A program made the translations under genes and the position numbers. A stretch of DNA of 5,542 bases from JBFMHD01 sp040752395 [NCBI: Candidatus Hydrogenedentota bacterium] (GTDB taxonomy: Bacteria; JBFMHD01): assembly GCA_040752395.1 (NCBI GenBank), contig JBFMHD010000186.1:1-5542 (forward strand). The letters run 5' to 3'. Below, piece by piece: positions 1 through 4,766 of this stretch (position 1 is its first letter; each line of letters begins with the position of its first letter). The notes under the pieces were generated by a model. That model ran no database searches, had not been told where the DNA came from, and saw nothing but the letters and a program-made list of their open reading frames with translations.

Positions 1-103
1 AGCAATCAGGATTTAATCTCCAGTAATGAACCTCACCACTTAAAAGTGGTAGTTCTTTTTTATTTAGAATCAATTTTCTGTTTTTGATTTTTATTTTATT
101 CAT
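1..103 (-). CDS. GH35 beta-galactosidase, N-terminal fragment (runs off left edge)
   Basis: The first 34 codons of a gene continue past the left edge of the window. The translation begins MNKIKIKNRKLILNKK and goes on to LPLLSGEVHYWRL at residues 18-30. This matches the start of the GH35 TIM barrel, where family members read 'SGE-hHY-fR-p' shortly after a short strand describing the ligand-free fold. GH35 enzymes release terminal beta-galactose (some act on glucosamine or other sugars). No signal peptide is visible, so this enzyme would be cytoplasmic, unlike the two genes upstream. The start is well supported: AGAGGAG lies at 118-112 with 'ttctat' before the ATG at 103-101. The ATG overlaps the upstream stop (ATGAATAA), which implies translational coupling. 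The catalytic residues lie outside the window, so GH35 is a fragment-based assignment; another clan GH-A family is possible. Confidence 0.72.
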   Translation of the reverse strand, partial: MNKIKIKNRKLILNKKELPLLSGEVHYWRLNPDC

Positions 104-494
104 ATAGAACTCCTCTGAAAAACATTGATACAGCAAAGTTATAAGATTTAGCAAACGCTGTTTCCCATAAAAGCACAACTCTTTTTAATTCTATTAATTT
201 GCCAAAATCATCTGAGTATATTTCAACATAAGCATAAGTGACTTGATTGTCATTGTAACCGAATGCATATTTATCTTCAAAATCTATGATGTTTGTTACC
301 GAAGAATAAATCTTCCATTTTTTGTCAGATGAAACAAAACCGACGTTTGGTCTTAACAGAGCCTCGTCTTTTATATATTCGGTTTCAAGCTCCCCTGAAA
401 AAGGTCCGCATAATAAAAATGTATTTAAAATTCTGGCTTCTAAACTACTGATAAGTAAAGACGTTAATCCGAATAATAAGAGTTTTTTAATCAT
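96..494 (-). CDS. Short secreted protein with first half of a 'CGPF' lectin-like domain
   Basis: This 132-residue protein has a clear signal peptide: MIKKLLLFGLTSLLISS followed by LEA, with probable cleavage after Ala20. Residues 21-95 (ILNTFLLCGPF, then EALLRP, KKWKIY, DF, QVTYAYVEIYS) resemble the opening strands of a beta-sandwich domain often found in exported glycoside hydrolases and related proteins, where 'gPF' is followed by 'EA-i-P-G', 'W', and 'aYa--y--s'. In full domains this leads into a 'GSDDG-k-W-NG' segment. That segment is absent here, and residues 98-132 do not look like the rest of the fold. The gene starts 2 bases after the GH42-like stop without a recognisable Shine-Dalgarno site, so it probably depends on coupling. 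It may be a truncated or frameshifted remnant, or a stand-alone binding protein. The domain match is from memory of the family pattern; function is unknown. Confidence 0.6.
   Translation of the reverse strand: MIKKLLLFGLTSLLISSLEARILNTFLLCGPFSGELETEYIKDEALLRPNVGFVSSDKKWKIYSSVTNIIDFEDKYAFGYNDNQVTYAYVEIYSDDFGKLIELKRVVLLWETAFAKSYNFAVSMFFRGVLYE
110..127 (-). repeat. 18-nt initiation segment, copy at GH35 start
   Basis: Read on the minus strand, CAATGTTTTTCAGAGGAG is identical to 5443-5426 in front of trpF. It contains the Shine-Dalgarno AGAGGAG and an ATG that opens MFFRG; here that frame is the end of the upstream gene (MFFRGVLYE, stop). The start codon of GH35 follows 6 nt later. Confidence 0.55.
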
Positions 495-496
495 AG

Positions 497-2911
497 CTAT
501 TTTATCAACTGAAGTAAGATATTAGATTGAGATTCAATCTCTCTGCTAATCTCGTCGTTTTTACTGTCCCAGGTTAAAGCGTCGTATAAAAATGCTGTAT
601 GCCGCGCGTCATTGGTCTGTATCACGGCTGGATATCCATTTCCAAACCTCGCAAGTATATTATAATTTTTTTCTGTAATGTTATCTAAAAGAAAAACCCA
701 GGGAGAGCTACCCTTTATCCTGTCATCTCCGAAATTAATCTCAACATAGGAATTATTAACCTTTCCGGAATTATTGAATGAGACAGCAAAAAGATATATC
801 TCCTCATTATCAGGAAGTATAATAGCATCGAGCTTTTTCATAATATTACAGCTTATATCAAGATGAGTAATGTAAACGGTTTGATAATTTACTTTTTCTA
901 CTAAACCGAGATGGCCAAAATTCGGTTTTTCAAGATACGAAGGTATAGTTGGAGCAAAGTATCTCTGCTCTATGGTTCTGTCTTGATACAGAAGACTGAT
1001 TTTCTCACAGTAATCACTTGATGAAGATGCTATAAGAAAATGGATTTTAGTGTAATAATCATCTGCAATGTCGATTTTTTGTTTCATACATTTTAAATAA
1101 CAGAGATTATCATCAGCTGTTTTTGATATTATAAAATGAGTATTGCAACTGTTACATATTATTTCGTTGTTCGAAAAAGAGTAATCAAATGGTAGGGGAT
1201 GAGTCTGATATTTATCTTTGAGCTCTTTTGTATTAATACCAAGTATCTCAAGATACCAATCATCAGTCTTATTATACCCTTCATCCTGTTTCCCGATTTC
1301 TCCCAAAGTTATGGTTTTTTTATTTTTTAGTTTTTCCCTATCAGAAAGAGAAATTACCTCAAGAGATCTGCCTGCTAAAATTATCGGTTTATCATCATTG
1401 GGTATCGTATCAGTAAACTTGAAAGGCAACCATAACCTGTCAAAATCAGAGACCAACTCGTTTAGAGGTTTCTTAATGTTTTCATCAGATGGGCTGTCAA
1501 GAGACCGTAAAAGATTATTAATTATCGTTTCATATTTTTTCAGGTATTCGTTTTCAAGTAATAGAACAAGTGTTTGATATTGTTTGGAACTTGCGTAATT
1601 CGATGAAAAAGCATATTGCGGATAATATATCCATACAATAGGTTCTTTTTCCTGTTTTAGATTGATTGGTAATTTTTTGTTTAGAATTTTACCAGTTTTT
1701 GAGATAGGTTTTAAACTCACATCATCATTTATATAACCAAAGTCACCCTCAAACCATTTATCATAAAACTTAAAATAACCCCAACCTGATATAAAAGGTA
1801 AAGCGTTTAGAAGAGTCATCTCGCGTAAATACATTTCAGCTTGATGCTCTTTGTCTCTCAATTTAGATGAGGCATACATCATAGCAGGCGGGGTCTGAGA
1901 AAGAGGGTCTGTTCTAAAACCAGTTTCGCTGATATAAACTGTCAAGTTCTGCAAATCATAGTGAAATTTTGACTGAAAAATTAGTTTAGCTGCAGCTATC
2001 CAGTCACGGTTAAAATGAGCATCACTATTGTAATGCACAGGTGAGATAAAATCTATACCGCTGTTTTGTTTTGTTGATAATGGGAAGAGAAATACTTCGG
2101 GAAGCTCGGTCGTGTAGGTTATGAGGTAATTGGGATTAAGAAATTTCATATATGTGGTCAGTTTTTGAAGGAATGAGTTTATGGACCAGTTTGAGAATAA
2201 AACAAGGTCCAGCCGATACGGTTTTAGACCTATCGCTTCAGCTTTTATTATTTCCTCGTCTTTTAACACATCATTAAAATCTAAATAATTTTTATTCCAG
2301 ATTTTATTAAGAACATCGATAGAATTGTATTTATCTTTGAGCCAGTTTGGAAGATATGAAAGCGTTTTATCACCGATTTTAAGTTTAGAACCATGAAGTG
2401 TTCCGCTCCAATCAGCATCCGCAAGCATCCATCTCTGATCCATATCGATTGCAAGAACGCAGTGATGATTGTTGATTTTTTTGTAAAACTCGTCATAATA
2501 TTTTTTGACTTTATCAAAAAAGGCAGGGTCTAAAAAGTCAGGAAAATTTTCTTCTGCGTATTTGGTTCTGAAATAAACAGCCATTTTATTTTTATCGCAC
2601 CAGGGAAGTATAGAATCAAGAAACAAATCACCGTAAAGGTTTAAAGTGTTAAAGCTGTGTTCCTTTATTATTTCGAGGTCATTTATTACTTTTTCAGGAG
2701 TAAGCTTGATTTTAAGCTCAGGGTTTTCAGGACCATAGGCATATACCATACCGATTGAGTAGAATGTGCTACCGTCGGGATCGCTAAATATCTCTCTGCC
2801 ATCAATATTTTTTAGAGTAAAATACCCTTTATTTTCCCATCCCACAGCAAGCAAACAAGAAGAGGCAAACATTAAAAAAAGGTGTATGACCAGAATGTCA
2901 GTTTTTTTCAT
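497..2911 (-). CDS. Exported GH42-like glycoside hydrolase (clan GH-A), possible altered acid/base
   Basis: The chosen product has 804 residues. ATG at 2911 is preferred over the in-frame ATG at 2998 because it gives a signal peptide (MKKTDILVIHLFLMFASS, then CLLAVG) and because the promoter lies between the two. The order is signal peptide, short lead-in, TIM barrel (about 50-410), flavodoxin/amidotransferase-like region, and a C-terminal beta region ending 'ILARFGNGYPAVIQ', as in GH42 beta-galactosidases. GH42-like landmarks are 'WLKDKYNSIDVLNKIWNK' at 190-207, 'LDLVLFSNW' at 234-242, 'YISETGF' with Glu329 as expected nucleophile, and 'WGYFKFYDKWFEGDFGY' at 377-393. The acid/base position, normally Asn-Glu after strand 4, reads Asp158-Gln159 in 'AIDMDQRW'. 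Four cysteines (586, 589, 604, 608) form a CxxC-x14-CxxxC cluster. No Shine-Dalgarno site precedes the start. Family placement is good; substrate and activity are uncertain. Confidence 0.8.
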   Translation of the reverse strand: MKKTDILVIHLFLMFASSCLLAVGWENKGYFTLKNIDGREIFSDPDGSTFYSIGMVYAYGPENPELKIKLTPEKVINDLEIIKEHSFNTLNLYGDLFLDSILPWCDKNKMAVYFRTKYAEENFPDFLDPAFFDKVKKYYDEFYKKINNHHCVLAIDMDQRWMLADADWSGTLHGSKLKIGDKTLSYLPNWLKDKYNSIDVLNKIWNKNYLDFNDVLKDEEIIKAEAIGLKPYRLDLVLFSNWSINSFLQKLTTYMKFLNPNYLITYTTELPEVFLFPLSTKQNSGIDFISPVHYNSDAHFNRDWIAAAKLIFQSKFHYDLQNLTVYISETGFRTDPLSQTPPAMMYASSKLRDKEHQAEMYLREMTLLNALPFISGWGYFKFYDKWFEGDFGYINDDVSLKPISKTGKILNKKLPINLKQEKEPIVWIYYPQYAFSSNYASSKQYQTLVLLLENEYLKKYETIINNLLRSLDSPSDENIKKPLNELVSDFDRLWLPFKFTDTIPNDDKPIILAGRSLEVISLSDREKLKNKKTITLGEIGKQDEGYNKTDDWYLEILGINTKELKDKYQTHPLPFDYSFSNNEIICNSCNTHFIISKTADDNLCYLKCMKQKIDIADDYYTKIHFLIASSSSDYCEKISLLYQDRTIEQRYFAPTIPSYLEKPNFGHLGLVEKVNYQTVYITHLDISCNIMKKLDAIILPDNEEIYLFAVSFNNSGKVNNSYVEINFGDDRIKGSSPWVFLLDNITEKNYNILARFGNGYPAVIQTNDARHTAFLYDALTWDSKNDEISREIESQSNILLQLIK

Positions 2912-2968
2912 AGTGGAATTATATAATGCAAATTTGATACCATTCTTTATATTTACTCTATTAGTTAG

Positions 2969-2998
2969 ATTATTTATGAAAACGTTTTCATACGTCAA
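2969..2998 (-). promoter_or_regulatory. Sigma-70-type promoter of the glycoside hydrolase operon
   Basis: Read on the minus strand, TTGACG (2998-2993; 5 of 6 matches to the -35 consensus) and AATAAT (2974-2969; 5 of 6 to the -10 consensus) are separated by 18 bp. Transcription would start near 2962 and leave a leader of about 50 nt before the ATG at 2911. An A-rich stretch lies directly upstream (3029-2999 read on the minus strand) and could serve as an UP element. A second possible -10, TATAAT at 2923-2918, sits 6 nt before the ATG and would give a leaderless transcript, but it has no convincing -35 box. Confidence 0.6.
2975..2992. promoter_or_regulatory. LacI-family-type operator, perfect 18-bp palindrome
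   Basis: TATGAAAACGTTTTCATA is a perfect inverted repeat centred on a CpG. It fits the LacI/GalR/CcpA-type operator pattern (TG-aAA-CG-TTt-CA). It occupies exactly the spacer between the -35 and -10 boxes of the minus-strand promoter, so a bound regulator would block RNA polymerase. The regulator gene is not in the window. Sugar-responsive repression of the hydrolase operon is an inference from the operator type and the genes downstream. Confidence 0.72.
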
Positions 2999-3070
2999 GT
3001 TATTTTTTTTATTTTTCTTTTCTTTTTCTGTGTCTCATGTTTCAGTGGAGCAGTATAATATTATTTTATC

Positions 3071-3209
3071 TTAAAGTGCTACTGCTTCTCTAAAATCAGT
3101 TACAGGTACTGTAATGGTCCTTATTGCCTTCTCTTTGACCATAGCTATTCTTTCCACAATTTTGACAAATTCCTACAGGAACATTCTCAATTATTACTAA
3201 TTCTCCATA
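3071..3209 (-). pseudogene. Remnant of YgiT-type zinc-finger antitoxin (frameshifted, truncated)
   Basis: Two minus-strand reading frames together resemble a small YgiT-type zinc-finger protein, the antitoxin type paired with MqsR-like or DUF4258 toxins. From 3209 one frame reads YGELVIIENVPVG then ICQNCGK, the typical 'ViENVPa-vC--CGe' segment with the second CxxC. The continuation lies in another frame, ERIAMVKEKAIRT then ITVPVTDFREAVAL, ending at the TAA at 3073-3071. The 'VPV-dF--A' tail is characteristic of the family. About 8 residues between the two parts are missing, consistent with a small frame-disrupting deletion. An in-frame TAA at 3212-3210 closes the frame upstream, and the N-terminal CxxC part (about 30 residues) is not found. 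No partner toxin is visible. The gene is not functional. Confidence 0.66.
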
Positions 3210-3302
3210 TTACATAACATTTAAAAACTAATTATAAAAATAAATTGCATTTTTTATTAAAATAGTTAAACTGGATATAAATATTTAAGCGAGGTGAAAA
3301 CA

Positions 3303-3527
3303 ATGAATTATAAGATAACTGTTGTTATAGAGAAAGATAATAATGGTTTTTATGCATTCTGTCCTGATTTGGAAGGCTGTCAGACACAGGGAGACACTTT
3401 AGATGAAGTTAGAGTCAATATAAGAGAGGCAATAAATTTATATCTTGATTCAATGTCCGAAGAAGAAAAACAAGAAATGTTAAGTAAAGAAATATTGACT
3501 GAAGCATTGGAGGTACAAGTTGGTTAA
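3303..3527 (+). CDS. hicB: HicB-family antitoxin (short form)
   Basis: This 74-residue protein starts MNYKITVVIEKDNNGFYAFC and continues PDLEGCQTQGDTLDEVRVNI, then REAINLYLDS. It is the standard HicB N-terminal fold: a first strand, 'G-y-a--PdL-Gc-tqGdTl-Ea', and a helix 'nI-eAi-lyl'. HicB normally binds and neutralises the HicA mRNA interferase and represses its own operon. At this length there is no room for a separate C-terminal ribbon-helix-helix domain; the acidic tail (SEEEKQEMLSKE) follows directly. The ATG at 3303 is preferred because GAGGTG (3291-3296) provides a ribosome site 6 nt before it; the in-frame GTG at 3294 lies within that site. The adjacent hicA is truncated, so this antitoxin appears orphaned. 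Confidence 0.85.
   Translation: MNYKITVVIEKDNNGFYAFCPDLEGCQTQGDTLDEVRVNIREAINLYLDSMSEEEKQEMLSKEILTEALEVQVG
3509..3514 (+). promoter_or_regulatory. Shine-Dalgarno site for hicA remnant
   Basis: GGAGGT lies inside the end of hicB, 5 nt before a TTG codon at 3520-3522. It fixes the hicA start at that TTG, overlapping hicB by 8 bases, the usual tight coupling of a hicB-hicA pair. Confidence 0.65.
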
Positions 3528-3591
3528 GTTGCTCCGACTGACAGCTTCAGAAGTTGAATCATTATTATTTAAAAAAGGGTTTCACTATTAA
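3520..3591 (+). pseudogene. hicA: hicA toxin remnant, first 23 codons only
   Basis: Starting at TTG (3520) the frame reads VKLLRLTASEVESLLFKKGF followed by HY and TAA at 3589-3591. This is the first third of a HicA mRNA interferase ('p-LpRlta-EVe-lL-k-GF'). The following part, containing the catalytic His in the 'GSHH' segment and the rest of the dsRBD-like fold, is missing. HicA proteins are normally about 60-80 residues. The truncation point lies 9 bases before the tRNA-Pro gene, so the lost 3' part was removed in an event whose edge lies at the tRNA. The toxin should be inactive. Confidence 0.75.
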
Positions 3592-3600
3592 AATTACACT

Positions 3601-3676
3601 CGGGGCGTAGCGCAGCTCGGTTTAGCGCGCCTGCCTTGGGAGCAGGAAGTCGGTGGTTCAAATCCACTCGCCCCGA
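3601..3676 (+). tRNA. tRNA-Pro (anticodon UGG)
   Basis: A full cloverleaf folds by eye. The acceptor stem is CGGGGCG (3601-3607) with CGCCCCG (3669-3675) and discriminator A3676. The D stem is GCGC (3610-3613) with GCGC (3625-3628). The anticodon stem is CCTGC (3630-3634) with GCAGG (3642-3646), with loop CTTGGGA giving anticodon TGG at 3637-3639. The T arm is GGTGG-TTCAAAT-CCACT (3652-3668) with one G-T pair. The C1-G72 pair and UGG anticodon indicate proline. The 3' CCA is not encoded. The gene lies between two truncated protein genes (hicA remnant and decarboxylase remnant). Confidence 0.96.
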
Positions 3677-3680
3677 ATAA

Positions 3681-3818
3681 AAGTTAAAAATAAAAAGTGG
3701 CGAAATGCTGCCAGAACTAAAGATAAATGACCTGTTATATGCTGAAAACATAGGGGCTTATACCATAGTTTCAGCCACGTGTTTTAACGGTTTCCCGCCT
3801 GCAAGAGTAGTATATTAA
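3681..3818 (+). pseudogene. C-terminal remnant of ornithine/arginine/DAP-type decarboxylase
   Basis: An open frame from 3681 to the TAA at 3816-3818 reads KLKIKSGEM, then LPELKINDLLYAENIGAYTI, then VSATCFNGFPPARVVY. The end 'LPEL-vgDll-feN-GAYt-----FNGFp---v-y' is the signature C-terminus of fold-type III PLP decarboxylases (ornithine, lysine/arginine-type and diaminopimelate decarboxylases). The Tyr and Phe-Asn-Gly-Phe segment closes the active site in that family. Only about 40 of the usual 370-420 residues remain; the PLP-lysine barrel is absent. The ATG at 3705 is internal to the old gene and is not a credible start. It lies just after the tRNA-Pro and converges on the agmatinase gene. 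The 'GAYT---S-FNGF' wording favours ornithine/arginine-type over DAP-type, but this is not decisive. Confidence 0.75.
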
Positions 3819-3849
3819 TTTTGTATCCCATCAATTATAGGTGGAATTA

Positions 3850-3869
3850 AGAAGCAAGAAGCAAGATAA
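3850..3869. repeat. Direct repeat copy 1 flanking trpF-agmatinase block
   Basis: AGAAGCAAGAAGCAAGATAA here matches AGAAGCAAGAGGCAAGATAA at 5464-5483 in 19 of 20 bases, same orientation. This copy lies 18 bases beyond the agmatinase stop and is itself built of a GAAGCAA-type tandem; similar purine-rich text (GGAAGAAGTGAGAGG) continues to 3885. It could be a dispersed intergenic repeat or a recombination scar. Confidence 0.5.
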
Positions 3870-3887
3870 CGGAAGAAGTGAGAGGTA

Positions 3888-4757
3888 TCAGATTTTTAAT
3901 AAAGTCTTCAGGTAGATCATACTGAAGATTTCGTAAAGAAGCTGGGCAGCTGTGAAATCAGACCCTCTGTAAAATCTGTCAGGTATCAGTTCTACAAAAT
4001 CTAAACCTATAACATTTTTTTTATTTATAATTATTTTAATTATTTCAAGTCCCTGATAGTAGAATAGACCGCCGGGCACAGGTGTCCCGGTTGACGGGAA
4101 AACACTCGGGTCAAACCCATCGCAATCGATTGATAAATAAATATTATCGTTAAGTTTTTTAAGAACATCAAGGAGAGCTGTTTCATCCCATTTTTCAGGT
4201 TTTAGATGAAATACTCTGTTTTTATTCTTTTTTACATATTGGTATTCTTCTTTACAGTAACTACGTGCACCAATGATACATAATTTATGGTTTTCAGATA
4301 TCCGTCTTGAGACAGATGCGTGGGAATATTCTGTGCCTTGATAAGAGTCACGCAAATCAAGGTGTGCATCAATTACTATTACATCAAATTTTATTTTTAA
4401 TTTATCCTGATGGGCTTTAACCACTGGATATGATATCGAATGTTCGCCACCGAGTGTACATAATATTTTATTTGTTTGTATATATTTAAGAGCCTGTTTA
4501 TAAATATTTTTCATCATATTCTTTACTGAGCTTAAATCGAGTACTGGTGGGTCACAAATGATGAATCCCATCTTGCTTGAATCTTTTTCTAAATACGAAG
4601 AAAAATATTCGACTTGCTGTGATGCCTTAAGTATAGAATAAGGCGCTTCAGCTGTGCCGGACATATAAGATACTGTTGACTGATATCCGCAGGGTAATAT
4701 CCGAACAAATGATTCTGTAAAACTTTTTTCTGGTATATCAAGAAAACTTAGATTCAT
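3888..4757 (-). CDS. speB: Agmatinase-type ureohydrolase
   Basis: This 289-residue protein belongs to the arginase/agmatinase superfamily, which hydrolyses a guanidino group to urea with a binuclear Mn centre; agmatinase makes putrescine from agmatine in the cytoplasm. All metal-ligand motifs are present: LGGEHS with His106, IDAHLD with Asp130, His132 and Asp134, the substrate-loop SHAS with His146, and SIDCDGFDPS with Asp211 and Asp213; Glu256 follows in 'DFVELIPD'. The 'GTPVPGG' segment at 224-230 is typical of agmatinases rather than arginases. Length is normal. The ATG at 4757 lies 9 nt after the trpF stop, and the weak ribosome site AAGG overlaps that stop, so translation is probably coupled to trpF. 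A decarboxylase remnant just downstream on the opposite strand supports a polyamine role. A guanidinobutyrase-like or other ureohydrolase specificity cannot be excluded. Confidence 0.88.
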   Translation of the reverse strand: MNLSFLDIPEKSFTESFVRILPCGYQSTVSYMSGTAEAPYSILKASQQVEYFSSYLEKDSSKMGFIICDPPVLDLSSVKNMMKNIYKQALKYIQTNKILCTLGGEHSISYPVVKAHQDKLKIKFDVIVIDAHLDLRDSYQGTEYSHASVSRRISENHKLCIIGARSYCKEEYQYVKKNKNRVFHLKPEKWDETALLDVLKKLNDNIYLSIDCDGFDPSVFPSTGTPVPGGLFYYQGLEIIKIIINKKNVIGLDFVELIPDRFYRGSDFTAAQLLYEIFSMIYLKTLLKI

Positions 4758-4766
4758 TTAACGACC

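Noticed and set aside
35-65. ACCACT-TAAA-AGTGGT hairpin followed by a T-rich run, like an intrinsic terminator on the plus strand
   Set aside because: It lies inside the GH35 coding sequence (codons for LPLLSG) and no plus-strand gene precedes it.
1218-1577. Plus-strand open frame opposite the GH42-like gene
   Set aside because: It is antisense to well-supported coding sequence and is low-complexity, rich in Ser and Phe.
2912-2998. In-frame upstream ATG at 2998 as start of the GH42-like gene
   Set aside because: It would put 29 polar residues before the signal peptide and overlap the -35 box; the ATG at 2911 fits better.
2766-3074. Plus-strand open frame of about 100 codons across the operon promoter
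   Set aside because: It is antisense to the signal-peptide region, runs through the poly-T tract, and has no family resemblance or ribosome site.
3294-3302. GTG at 3294 as hicB start
   Set aside because: It lies within the ribosome site GAGGTG, and the HicB fold begins at the ATG at 3303.
3569-3751. Minus-strand open frame across the tRNA
   Set aside because: It is antisense to the tRNA-Pro and the decarboxylase remnant; its 'GRVDLNHRLPAPKAGALNRA'-type text is the usual spurious translation of an antisense tRNA.
3822-3845. CCATC-loop-GGTGG hairpin between the convergent decarboxylase remnant and agmatinase gene
   Set aside because: The stem is only 5 bp with a wobble pair and has no T-run on either strand, so it is too weak to call a terminator.
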